From: Pristionchus mayeri
Taxonomy: Eukaryota; Nematoda; Chromadorea; Rhabditida; Neodiplogasteridae
Assembly (NCBI GenBank): GCA_036245805.1
Contig: BTRK01000005.1
Span: forward strand, 27,571,469-27,635,468
Direction: 5' to 3'
DNA: 64,000 nt
Positions 32,796-43,931 of this stretch are shown piece by piece (within the stretch, counting starts at the first letter, position 1; every line of letters begins with the position of its first letter). Both the position numbers and the translations under genes were made by a program. Below the pieces are notes generated by a model. It saw only the letters and a program-made list of their open reading frames with translations. It made no database searches and had not been told where the DNA came from.

Positions 32796-33778
32796 TAATT
32801 TGGGATTACGGTAGGTCAAAATTAGCGCTGGGTCAGATGTTTTTCGCTGGGTCACACATATGACTAAGTTTTTTTAAAAATTGAAACAGTTGTATCCAAG
32901 TCATGAGTCCGTTATTTTAAGCCCGTTGGCATAGTTTCCCGCCTGTAACATAACGTAGTTGCCCGCTAGTTGCTATATTTCCTTAACCCGTAAGCTTTTT
33001 TTTGATCTGGAGGAGGTGGGGGGATGGCATGTTTGGGGTCATGTGCGCAAGGAGGCTACATGGTCTGCAGACACTTAACATTGGAAAAAAATTTAGAGGA
33101 AAATGGCAAAATCTCGAAAAAAACGTTTTCCCGATGTCTGTCCGTGCAAACTACGGTAAGTATGGGCTTTTCGAATTCCTGCGATTACAACGTATAGCCT
33201 CTGCAAACCAAAAATGCTGCAAGGTTTGCATGGCCAGACAAGCATTTCTCCCGAACCAAAAACCAATCGATTACCGTATTCCTTGGAAGTCAACTCGGTC
33301 AGATCTTTTTCCGTGGGGCAACCTTACGAATTTTTGAGACAAAACACATGCTTCAATGCTTTGTTTGGTAAATCATGGCATTCATCATATCGATATTAAA
33401 AATCAATGCCGTATGCCTACCGTAATCATTACTTACCGTACCTACCGTAACCAGTGGTGTTGGGTCAGACGCTCGGTCAGATTCATGAGTTCGTCGGCGG
33501 ATCAATGCAAAGCATCACTATGAAAATGCTACCGTAACCGAAAGCTACCGTATACTTTGGCGTTGGGTCAGACCATGGGTCAGATTCTTGATTTAGACGT
33601 AGTTGCCCGCTAGTTGCTACATATACAATAAACTGAAAGGGTTTTTGTCTGGCGCGTTCGTTTCGAGCGAGATTTTGATAGTTTGTCCCCATCCGGAATA
33701 CAAGGTCAGCAGACGAAAAAGATTTCAGAAATTTCCAGAAGAAAATTTTTTACGACCAAAAAATAGGTGTTCGTCTTA

Positions 33779-34615
33779 GGGACCACCATCTGCAAATTAA
33801 AAAGCTAAAAACCGGGAAAAGGTTGTGCAAAAGGCGCTGTTTCCAATCGCCCGCAATTTCAAATTAGCGTTGAATAATTTCTTCATTTCATTTTAACGAT
33901 TTACGGGAGGTGCAGCTTTCAATATTCAGCATTAATATTCAGTACATTTCCTTTCTCATTTACTAAAAAAATAAAATAAAAAATTCACCATCGCGATCAT
34001 GTTAAATAACTCGAGTGAAATTCTAACTATAATTGTTTTATTCGCAAGCAGGAGTTTCAAGCCGTGCAGCCTTTATGTTTTACTGCTGAATTATACAATA
34101 CATTCGTATATAACTTTTGAAGAAAGAAAATAAAAAATTCACCATACGCGATTCATATGAAATGTATTAGAGAAGAATACAGCGATTACTGTATATTTCA
34201 ATAGGAAAGTCCATCGGAATTAATAATTTCAGAGCTCCTGGATTGTTGATTGACTCTGACTGATTTATAAAATAGGAATATTTAAGTTATAGCGATAACA
34301 ATGCATCTTTTCACTATACCGGGGGCAAAAATACATTGCTACAGTATACCATTTCCATTCATTCTCAGATGCTAGTTCCCTTTTTTCACAAACAACTTTT
34401 AATTAGATCAATTATTGGTTATGCATGCGCGTTCTATAAAACGAAACAAAAGAAACTGAAAATAGAATAGTTTGATTTTTTGCATAATTGACCTGCTGAA
34501 CTGATTTGACCCAGCGAACCGTTGCAGCGCTTGCACCACACCACGATGGGCGGAGCTTATAGAAACAAGCTGATACTCCCTGAATTTAACATTTAACGAT
34601 ATTGGTGGTTGTCCC
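33779..34615. mobile_element. TIR element of about 840 bp inserted in the repeat mosaic
   Basis: The ends are GGGACCACCATCTGC and its imperfect inverse ending GGTGGTTGTCCC, each bordered by TA. The interior is AT-rich, is not repeated elsewhere in the window and has no open frame. The sequence on both sides belongs to the mosaic families, so this element is a later insertion. It could be a Tc1/mariner-type MITE. Confidence 0.6.
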
Positions 34616-35634
34616 TAGATGGATGGAAATCATCGATACCGTACTCATATCGTAAGCGAAAGCTACCGTAATCGCTACCGTAACCCGTGGCCGTGGGTTA
34701 GACGCTACGTCAGATTCATGATTTCGTCGTAAAATTTGTCGAAGGATGGATGAAAATCATCGATACCGTATTACTATCGTAACCAAAGCCTACCGTAACC
34801 CAGTGCGCCGGGTCAGACCCTGAGTCAGATTCATGATTTTGTTAGAGAATCTAAAGGAAACGTCGATTATGATATTGGGACGGACGCGGCATGGGAACCG
34901 TGATTTTCCCGGCATCAATAGAGGATAATTTTCTAAATATTCCGGAAACTTTTACCTTTAAAAGAGGCTTAGTTGCACACTAGTTCTTTATACCTAAACC
35001 ACTTTTACCTTTTAGAATCACTCAAATTGGCTGAATTTAAGATATTAAAAAGGTGAAAGTTACTCTTCTAAGGAATCTCCATTGCACAGTGAGAATAGTT
35101 TCTCAAGGAAGGGACGAAGAGGAACGACGAGGATTGAAACTCGTAAATATTTGTGTGATGGCTGAAGAGAGTCTTTCCTTCCTTCCCTCCTCTATCTCTT
35201 TCCACTCCAATTCACCTCCTCTACTTTCAGTCCTCCATTCCGAATTCTTGCAATTCCCTCCCCTACAAGGGAATTCAGAGAGAAAGACACAGACTGAGAA
35301 ATGTGAAGGTAATTCTCCAGTTCGTGATCATCACAGCATTGCTATTTAGGAGTGATTCCGGAGACTCTGCCTGTGAAGGGTAGTCCAAGAAAGGGGAAGT
35401 CGGATCTCCCTGTCTGATGTACAGCCCTCTGTGATGAGTGGACAACTGACAGAGTGACTGTTGTGTCAATTGGAGAGATCGATGTGGAGAAGAAGAGGGA
35501 ACTAGGAAGAGAGAGGGAGGAAGGGAGAGAGGGGAGGAAGGGGAGAGAAGGGAGGAAGGGAGAGAGATGGGGAGAGAAAGAGGGGAGAGAGAGAGGGAGA
35601 GGGAGGAAGAAAGAGGGCTCTACATCGAGACCGA

Positions 35635-38600
35635 TGGTGAGTCTTCTTCTCTCTTCCACTCCTCTCTCGATGTGGGTGGTGCTGGTAGCAGTGGTGCTGC
35701 AGACAGTCTATGGAGGTGTCTCTCCTCCTCAAGCAATCACCCCTCTCACTGCCAAGTATGACTACACTCTTCCCCTTCCTCCCTTAGCATTCATAGATAA
35801 AGATGGAAAGCGATTAATTGATCAAGCTAGGGAAGTCTCATTCAACAGTTGAATCACAATGTCGTCCTCCATTCCTTCTTCTCAATCTTCTCAATCTTTC
35901 TTCTCTCTGGGGTTGAATCCCTTCGGGTGCTCATCCAGATGGGCCTCTGTGTCGAGAGAGAATAGGAAGTCTGTCTGCCTTCAGATCTTCGGCGGTGCAT
36001 CCTTTAGTCGTCCATCATCCTCTCACTCTCTGGTGCAATGCAGATGGAATCAAGACGGTCAGTTCCCTCCTCTCCCCTATCGCATCCTTCCCCTCGCAGG
36101 CCAAATTTGTGCATCTGAACAAGGACAAAACGACACACGCTGCCAAGGTTCGTTGAGTAGAGAAGAATCGTGGAATCCCCAGGGGATCCACCACATTTCC
36201 TCTTCATTTCTATGCGGCAAATTCAAAAATCTGGTCGAATTCTGTCGCATTTACGAGAATGAGTGGGAAATTGCGGCCTTTCGTCCTTCTCGGCAATGTT
36301 TTGTAATGCAATCCGGAAGTGGTTGAATAGAGAGAGAAGGGAATGGAATGGAAGTGTCGACCCCTACTGCTTTCCCTTCCTTGAGATCCTTCAAGTGATG
36401 AAGTGTAATGGAGTATTTGGAGAGTATTCTGAAGGGGGGAGTAGGTAGTGGTCGAATCGTACACTCATTCACTCCCCCATACCACTTCAAATGATCATCC
36501 TCTGTCCTTTCACCTCTCGAGTTGTCATGACTACGATTCTCATTTCTTCTCTCTATTTTTTCTACTTGGAGCAAGCCGGAAACGGATTGCGCTATGGGAC
36601 TCTGAGGGCACTCGGTTTGTCAACACTCTTTAACAGATGAAGGTATATCATATACAAATGGGCACAATCATTGTTACACATTATTCAATGGCGGATGCAT
36701 GGTGTCCATTCACTATAAATGATCTTGATAATTCACAATAGATATCTTCATTTTTCCAGAATCTCTCATATTCATGTATTTGTCCCAAGTAAAACGGTAG
36801 ATGGAAGACATTGATTCTTCTTCTCCCCTCGGATCGCTCTTTCTTATTCTTGCATCCGACAACTAGAGGGTGCAATTTCGAATCTCCTTCTTCCTTATTT
36901 TCCTCTTCTCTCCGAATGAAGAGAGTGTAGGGATTGAGTTTGCAATGGAGTAGGCCATTCACGAGAAGAGAATGGGGTACATGGAGAGACGACGTTCCAT
37001 GCACTATTCCCCCTTCCTCAGCTTCTCTCTCTATTACATACTCTCTCGCTCCGTCTCATTGAGAGAGAAGAGAGAGAGAGAGAGAAGAGTTAGAGGGGGA
37101 GGAGACAGATGCGAATACAGTGGAAGGGGAAGACGGGAGGATTGGGCCAATTTCGATTTTGAAGAGGACAAATTGGTTCCAGATTGAGTCCCGAATGGAA
37201 GAAATTAGCAGAGATTCATGGATTGCAGGTCACGGGAAACAATGCGACGCTCACATTCGACGCTCCCAGTGTACTCCACGCTGGAGATTACAGGTATGCA
37301 TCCATCGATTGAGGAGTGACACATCTATGGTCTTAAGATGCGAAATGGAGACGAAAACGGGAATGAAGACGGAGACGACATCTGTCTATGGTCAGCCACT
37401 TTAATAACCCACTTTACATAATCGTTCATCGAGACGAGGCAAGAAATGCTCACTCTAATTCAATCTAATTAAATTTTTTGCATAGTGTGCCCGTATTGCT
37501 TATAGGCAAAGGGAAGATGTGAGTCCTTTGCTTGATTCTGGTGGAGAAAGGGAAGAGGAGGGAGCAATTAGGATGGGAGAAAGAGAGAGGAGAAGAGGAA
37601 TCTGAAGGAGGAATGGAAACATTAATAGAAAGCGGAGGATGGGAAGAAATAGGGGAGAGATAGGCACTAATACGAATAACTCATCTTTCCAGTTCGTCCC
37701 GTCGTCCACACGGAGTTGGCAGAGAAGTTGGAGCCGAGGGAAAACAAAGAATTTTTCGTGACAATGAGTGATATCGTACTAACTGAGGTTCGGAGAAATT
37801 TGTGTGAACATTGACAGGTTCTCGCGCATTCAAGTGCGTGTTCAATAGGCAGTCATCCATTTACCCCTCTCACAACGCACAAAGTAAAACGAAGAAGAAA
37901 TAAACTGGTTGAAGATGAAAATGCCTGATTATGTATTTGGAGGGTGGATCGTTCAACATAACGTGTCCCGTATTCTCCCACCCTCTTCCCAATCTGAAAT
38001 GGACCAAGGATGATAAGCCATTCGGTGAGATTCATTCAATCATCACTCACACCCTCTTGCCGTCCAATGGTCGAATGGAGTCGATTGAGTCAATCGATTG
38101 AATCTTTCAATTTCAGAGATGAGCGCTCGCAAAGTAGTCACAGGGGATCGCATCTCCATCACAGGTCTCTCTCCCCTCTACTAATTATTTCCCTCCCTCT
38201 TTCTTTCTCACGTTCCATTTTACTATTTTTGCGTGTTTTTCCGGTTTCTGTGGTTTAAGAATTCACTGTATTCTGTAGACGTCACCTTCGACGACGAGGG
38301 CGTCTACGCTTGTGAGGCGGTCAACGAGTTCACTGTTGCATCTAAGACGATGAGACCAATGCTGAATGCCAGCAGGAAAGTATCTGTCAAGAGTGAGTAC
38401 TCCTCAATACATCCCCCCCCCCATCTCCCTCTATTCCGAAACTATAATCAAGGAACACCTGAGATTAGAGATAACGCCAAAAATTAAAACATCTTTCACA
38501 TTTGAGGGCATAGCTCAGTAGTAGACATCTGGCTTATCATGCGAGATGGTGGGGTTGAACCGCCCCTCCCCCATGCCTCCCAATGGCTATGCTGTGCAGG

Positions 38601-38795
38601 CAAGTATGCGTGGGTGGTCCCCATGGCGGTGATCATCGTCATTCTTCTGCTCCTCGTCATCATTATTTGGACTTGCGAGATGAGAAAGAAGAAGAGAGAA
38701 AAAAGGTGCGAGACCTTCAACATTAATCACTGTCGAGTTCGTTTTCAACAACAATCCATCTCAGAACCGCGACGTACCTCGCCGCAGAAGACTAA
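35635..38795 (+). CDS. Immunoglobulin-superfamily single-pass membrane protein (ZIG/basigin-like)
   Basis: A cell-surface protein is inferred. The N-terminus at ATG 35635 or 35671 has a signal-peptide core (MWVVLVAVVLQTVYGG). Exon pieces include DGIKTVSSLLSPIASFPSQA (about 36045-36147) and NNATLTFDAPSVLHAGDYR joined to CEMETKTG, the C-terminal half of a first Ig domain with the D-x-Y-x-C motif. A second Ig domain begins GGSFNITCPVFSHPLPNLKW (B-strand Cys and C-strand Trp) and ends DEGVYACEAVNEFTVASKTM. A transmembrane exon follows (WVVPMAVIIVILLLLVIIIW, about 38606-38700) with a basic stop-transfer RKKKREK. The last exon probably ends at TAA 38793-38795. Two Ig domains plus a C-terminal membrane span fit nematode ZIG-1/ZIG-10-type proteins or basigin/neuroplastin; I cannot choose. 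Several junctions in the first half are uncertain. Confidence 0.75.
38503..38575 (+). pseudogene. tRNA-like sequence in an intron of the Ig-family gene
   Basis: TAGCTCAGTAGTAGA resembles a tRNA A box and D arm. GGGGTTGAACCGCCCC forms a T arm with a four-pair stem and a TTGAACCG loop. The anticodon arm does not fold with a seven-base loop, and the acceptor ends do not pair well. It is therefore a tRNA pseudogene or SINE head rather than a working tRNA. It lies about 30 bp upstream of the transmembrane exon. Confidence 0.5.
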
Positions 38796-40300
38796 TCCAC
38801 TGGTACAAACCATCTAGCATACTCTCCAACCGTGGTATATCGTCATCCCAACTACAGTATCCAAGGCACTGCCTATATTCCTCATTCAGGACAAGAGAGC
38901 CGATCTACCACTAGTTGTTGAAAGCAATGTGCTTAATTAATTTGTCGATCTATCTCATCATATTTTCTGTTGTTTCGAATTAATGAGAGAAAAAAAGCGT
39001 TCATAGGGTACTTAAATGATTTCGCTGTTTATCCTACTTGAAATAATGAACAATTCTACATTAAGCTTTAATCAATTATGATACAAGAGACGATTGATGT
39101 GGTGACAAATAAAATATTTATGAATTTCTTTACAGTAATAATATTGTATTTGTCTGCATGTGGTAAAATCGGCAAAGATCGTGATGCATAAACGTATCCA
39201 AGTATTATTCCTTGTTCAGAAAGATTACAGTACTCACTCCTCACTGAATACCAGAATGAAAGAGTATGGAGATCAGAGAGAGCACTACCGTAATCAGCCG
39301 GAAAGCTAGAGATGGTGTCTACACCATGAGAGAAGTCGATAGTGAAAGGATTGTGGATAGAGTAGATCAAAAGCCTCTTTACGGGATGATGTTAGCGTTA
39401 TCAATCGATCACTCGTAGTGAGATAGAGAAAAGAAAAAGAAGAGAAGTACTGGTGTGGAAATGTATCGAGTAGGAATACGGAAAATGAGGGGTAGAAGGT
39501 GGACCATTGTAAGGGGTGTACGGAAGGAGTACGGTAGTCGAGTAGACGAGATGAGGGGAATATAAAGGAAAGATGAAGGGACATAGTATACATTAGAGAA
39601 GAGGAAGAAGCAGGTATATCCTCAGTGGGATGAATGGCTTGACTCAACCGAGGGGAAGTCCATCCTTCTACTCTTCGTGGTGAGTCTCGTGATGGACGTG
39701 TGGTTGAGGAGACAGCTTGCATCCAACGTTCGGGTTGATGATTGACGCCTCAACATATCAATCAGGAAAATATGCAATCAATTAATGGATCTCAGTTCTT
39801 CGGGAAAAACGAAGTGGGAAATGAAAACTTCCTTACAATTTGTAAAGCGTATTAGTTTTTAATGCACGACGATTTAAATTCCCGCTACTACCAAATCTCC
39901 TAGTTTTCATCTACGGAGAGCTGGAAAAAAAGTAATAGGGGGAATTCAAATCTCGTACAAAGGCCCGAGCAAAACTAACACCCTTTCCCTTTCAAGTGTT
40001 TTTTTTTCTCAGAGATAACAAGGAATAATTTAATAAATGAAAATGGAAACTACTCCTGCGCCTTGTACCAGCATTCAATCCCATAATCGTATCTAATTCC
40101 CTATTTTCTCGACAAAATCCTTCCTATAATATCCCCCAGCTCTCTCTTCATTCTTCCTCTCCCCATGTGCGTCATCGATGTCAGAAAGGAGAATATACTT
40201 CAATCCGAAGAATGCGACTAATCTTAAAACGTCGAAATTAACCCACTAACTTTACTCAAAAGAAAATTGTTTGGCACTTGTTCGGTTTCTGGCCACCCCC
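38796..40300. other. Intergenic stretch with no supported gene
   Basis: This AT-rich sequence shows no exon series with plausible splice sites. A 138-codon open frame on the minus strand at 39306-39722 has Ser-rich, low-complexity content and no recognisable domain, so I do not call it. Confidence 0.6.
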
Positions 40301-40680
40301 CTAGGGATGGCAAAAACTGTCTGAACCGACTGCTTCGCGCGCGCAGTGAAAGACAGGAATGAGTCGGAGTGGGAATGCTCTCTCGCCTCTCGGACAGTCG
40401 ACTGTCCCAATGAAATTGGCTGAGACAGTCCACTGTCCTAATAATTAATTTTGGTTGCGTTTCAATAGCGCTATAAAATGAGCTCAGGTTATGAGCTATT
40501 TAGCGCACCTGAAACCTATTTGTAAACAATACCATATTACCCACAAATGAAAATCCCTATTTTATCTATGTTTCAAAGTTGAGACAGTTGACTGTCTGGG
40601 ACAGTCGACTGACCGCGACAGTTCACTGTCCCAAAATTTCGGACAGTCCATTGGAGTAAACAAGATTGGCCATTAGTGAT
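40301..40680. repeat. Repetitive element with short inverted GACAGTC motifs, possible hAT relative
   Basis: The segment begins TAGGGATGGCAAAAACTG, which resembles hAT-family termini, and is full of GACAGTCGACTGTCC-type short palindromes between 40390 and 40650. A matching right end (CCATTA near 40675) is only weakly similar and I see no target duplication, so the boundaries are tentative. Confidence 0.35.
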
Positions 40681-40694
40681 TGCGAACCCTACAC

Positions 40695-41045
40695 TAGGGT
40701 TGTCTATACGGAATGCGGAACGCCCTCTTTTCATTTCTCAATTTCATTCATTCCGCATTGCGGTCGGCCCACTCAATTTGCATTGCGGAATGAGCTATTC
40801 CGCAATTCCGCAATCATTTCTACTCTCTCTCCCAGCAAGGGGGTTGTGTTTCGCTTTCATTTCACGGGCGGACGAGTTGAGTTTCATAGGGGAAATATCA
40901 TTTGCTGTTCTTCGAAAATTGCGGAATTCCGCAATAATTGCGGAATGATTGCGGAATAGAGACCGGCTCGAAGGAATTGCGGAAGGGAGAATGAGAATGG
41001 AAATTGATGCGAAATTGCGGAATGAATTCCGCATAGACAACCCTA
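40695..41045. mobile_element. hAT-type MITE, 351 bp, with an 8-bp target duplication
   Basis: The termini are TAGGGTTGTCTAT and ATAGACAACCCTA. The flanks are CCCTACAC at 40687-40694 and CCCTACAC at 41046-41053, a perfect 8-bp direct repeat. TAGGGTTG-type ends and 8-bp duplications are typical of hAT elements. The interior holds many GCGGAAT or ATTCCGC motifs in inverted orientation. It encodes no transposase. Confidence 0.85.
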
Positions 41046-41468
41046 CCCTACACTGCTAGCACGACACAATCGGGCTAGTTAATAGATAAATTAATTCACA
41101 CGCTTGATTAACTGGGAAGTAATTGTACGGAATCAAAATCACTATTGCTGAATCACATTAGCATTTTCATCGAGATAAGAATTATGTGCGATGGGGGGGG
41201 GAGGCCACGACATTTTTCCATTACCAGTCTCAGTTGAATGAATTCAAAATAAATATAAATTGTTCTTCCATCCCTTCATGTCGTCCTCTCTGGGATCCTC
41301 ATAGAATAGTCTCGCTCACCTTTCCTGCTCTACTATTTTTGTGCTTAATCTCCTTACCGTTCAAATCCATTCAGTGACATACAGTTGATATCGCCAATGT
41401 GGAACAGCTAAATCAATTAACTACCTACTACCTATGTTGCATAGGCCTTCCATATCTGCCTGTCCTAT

Positions 41469-42327
41469 TTAGTCCTTTACTCTGGCCGAATGGGATACTT
41501 CTCTGGATAGGTTGCATACCTTCCTCTGTGGTACATTGTCCGGACGCGGAATGGTGAGTCCGTCGTCGTTCATCTCCGTCGGTTCAGGCGACGCTGCAGG
41601 AGGAACAGTCGCAGCAGCAGCAGACACGGTCACTGCAGCTGGAGGGGGCGGAGCAGCACCAGCCATCGCTGCAAAACACCATTACGTTTCCTCGCAAGAA
41701 CCACCAACTTTGCTGGCTATTATTTCGACTGGATTACTATTTTTTCATATTCATTGCAAATAAACGTCGGAATTTATAAGGTTTTCTAATTAACTTTCAG
41801 AAGATTGTGGAACGAGTAGAAAAAAAGGGGGAGATAATGCCAATAAAATTGTAAAAAGGAAGAGCACTGCCTTGTGCGTTCGGGAATGCGTAAATAATAT
41901 TTGGGGAAAAAAATATCTGGCTGATTGTTCATAGTGATTATTGTTTGTGAATATCATTCGAGGGATAACTAACTGAGGGGGTGAGGCTTGGATGGGTCAG
42001 TCTGCTTAGCGCGGTCCTTATCCATAGCGTAGTCACCAGAGTCGAAGAACTTCTGAAAATACCGGATACCCGAGTCAAATTGGATTCTTAAATTTCGCTG
42101 TTGGTAACGGTTAGTAGTGTACCCTCTGCTGCAGTTTTTTCTGCAGGAAGTTGGAAGCGGGACGGGCAGGCAGCTTGCCAGCCGCTGCCAGCTTGTTCAT
42201 CAACAGCTGCTCCTGTGCATATTTCCTCGTCACAGCCATGGATAGTATTGATTACCTGCTGCTTCTCGGCAGACAGACCATCCTGGAGATCCTCCGGGAG
42301 ACCGGCCTCACGAACCTCTCCGCGCAT
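41469..42327 (-). CDS. ensa-1: Endosulfine/ARPP-19 family phosphatase inhibitor
   Basis: Once phosphorylated by Greatwall kinase, endosulfine inhibits PP2A-B55 and so supports mitotic entry. Four minus-strand exons join in frame: 42327-42256 (MRGEVREAGLPEDLQDGLSA), 42212-42123 (EQLLMNKLAAAGKLPARPAS), 42052-41974 (KFFDSGDYAMDKDRAKQTDP) and 41668-41520 (DDGLTIPRPDNVPQRK). FDSGDY is the invariant Greatwall target motif of the family, and the PxxxPQRK end matches the conserved C-terminus. An Ala/Pro-rich insert (AGAAPPPPAAVTVSAAAATV) precedes it. An acceptor-like CTAATCAG lies one base before the ATG, suggesting trans-splicing. If the donor after QRK is not used, the frame runs to a stop at about 41469; otherwise a short last exon lies further downstream and was not identified. 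The usual basic RKxS ending is therefore not seen. Confidence 0.9.
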
Positions 42328-43931
42328 TCTGATTAGTTACCCTGATGAAGACTCTATTTTACAAAGTGATGCATGAGGGAAATAGGCGTGAGAATGGGTG
42401 GAAAACGCGAGGAATTAAGACGAAAGTTGGGAAGAAAACATGGCTGGTCACGAGGAGAACACCCGATATGATGCAGGAAAGAAGGAGCGGAGAGGCAAGA
42501 TGACAAATTGAGTTGATCGATGATGTGGAAATAGTGTCAACGAAAGAACGACTAAGAGAGAAAGAGAGGAAGAAAGCCTACTCTATCGACTCGGTTGCTG
42601 TGGATACGTCGCATTAACAGAATCTTCCACTAACCACGTCAGAAGATTATGGGAATATGAGCACATGATTAGGCTTCGCTAGGGTAGATAGGTAATTATA
42701 CGGAAAGCAAGATAATATCGCGCCACGAAAAAGGTATTTTCAATGCTATTGCTAAGCTATGTGTTATGGTAGGAGTTAGGCTAAGGTGAGTACTAAAATG
42801 TGAGAAATAAGTTTCATAACAGCGTAAATTAGTTCGAAAAAAATGAAAAAGTGAATCTCACGGCAGTATTGATTGAGAAGAGAATTTTTGGGGCGGAGAC
42901 TAGGGACGGCTCTGCTAAAAGTAGTAAAAATTTCTATTTCTCGGAATTTCCCTGAAAGTCAGGAATGTAATTGTATGGACTGCCTGGTACGATAACGAGT
43001 ACGGGAAATCACACTAAGAGTTTGATAAATTCCGATCGAATACAATCATGTGGGTAGATCAGTAACCTCTCACTCAGAGACCGAATGGTCACTAGCTCCG
43101 CCCATCTCTAGTTGTCTGTTTCTCTCTCTCTCTCTCATACCCTCTCGTTTCCTCGATCCCTCCTCTCGCTCTTTTCAGTTGTTATCAACTGCTTTCTTCA
43201 ATAAACAAATATCAAAGCGACGCAATACCTTCCATTATGCAACATTTTCCACTCTCATATCTCTCTATCATAATAAACGATGCTCTGTTCTCTTCTCTTC
43301 TCTTCTCTACTTTACCCACTCTCTCCTTCTCTCTACTTCTTATGTTGCTTCGTTACTCTTCTTTTGCCATCGTTTCTCGCCTGTTTGTCTCGTTTATCGA
43401 TTGATTTACTGCCGCCCGTGCCTGCGTTGTTTTTCAATAAATAGCTTGGGCACTATTTTTCTCACTGATTATTCTCCATTTTTTGATTTTGTTTTCTATT
43501 GTACAAGAGTATTTTTCCGCATTGTTTCTTGAATAGCACATTCATACCTTCTTAGCCTCTCTGGCTAAATATTAATATATGTGGCGTGGGCGGCGCAGTG
43601 GTTTGAAGCGTCGCTTGCCAAGCAAGGGTCATAAGCCCCGCTAGGGCAGACCAAGCTCCTCTCCCGGCGCTGATAAATAGTAGTACCCTCTGTCGGCCAA
43701 TGTAGCGACCACCAGAAACGACATGGGACAATCAGGGGAACGTATCCCCAGCTAACAGCTGGGCTCACTCAATTTGTATTTAGAGAAAACATATCACACC
43801 CAATTAGTATGTATTTCCAATTGTATATATCAGGAATTGACGGATCGAGCGATACGGAATATGTTGTTTGCAGTGATCGGTAGTGGTTGCCGTCGAATGG
43901 TATTGCGTGAGCGAGTGGAGGCATCTCCCCG
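42328..43931. other. Divergent intergenic region between ensa-1 and the TMEM98 homologue
   Basis: The two genes are transcribed away from this 1.6-kb region, which must hold both promoters. I see no conserved exon. A 160-codon plus-strand open frame at 43050-43532 is Ser/Phe-rich, pyrimidine-driven low complexity and I do not accept it. A tRNA-like repeat occupies about 43586-43770. Confidence 0.55.
43586..43770 (+). mobile_element. Possible tRNA-derived SINE
   Basis: GGCGCAGTGG resembles an A box, TTGCCAAGCAAG could be an anticodon-arm remnant, and GGTCATAAGCCCC at the expected distance resembles a decayed B box. The downstream part (GTAGCGACCACCAGAAACGA) is not tRNA-like. A single copy is present, so family status cannot be confirmed here. 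Confidence 0.4.

Larger units (their letters stand above)
30050..35030. repeat. Gene-free mosaic of interspersed repeat units
   Basis: At least five partial units share a start like GTAGTTGCCCGCTAGTTGCT (near 30573, 31500, 32229, 32955 and 33598), followed by CCGTAAGCTTTTTTG, a G-rich stretch, and CGATCGATTACCGTA or CAATCGATTACCGTA. A second motif, TACCGTAACCCAGTG followed by GGGTCAGA, recurs at about 30305, 30410, 31180, 31280, 31380, 33430, 33540, 34680 and 34795. A third block (GGGACGGACGCGGCATGGGA) occurs at about 30493 and 34876. Short open frames over these units are in conflicting phases, and I see no conserved protein. The block reads as layered transposon debris between two genes. 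Confidence 0.8.

Noticed and set aside
35342..35732. Frames in the GA/CT-rich stretch before the Ig-family gene
   Set aside because: The translations are low complexity (Arg/Glu or Ser/Leu/Pro) driven by GA repeats; only the signal-peptide frame starting at 35635 or 35671 has support.
39306..39722. Minus-strand 138-codon open frame
   Set aside because: Ser-rich low-complexity translation, no homologous motif and no flanking splice structure.
43050..43532. Plus-strand 160-codon open frame upstream of the TMEM98 homologue
   Set aside because: Pyrimidine-rich sequence gives a Ser/Phe/Leu-rich translation by composition; no conserved features.
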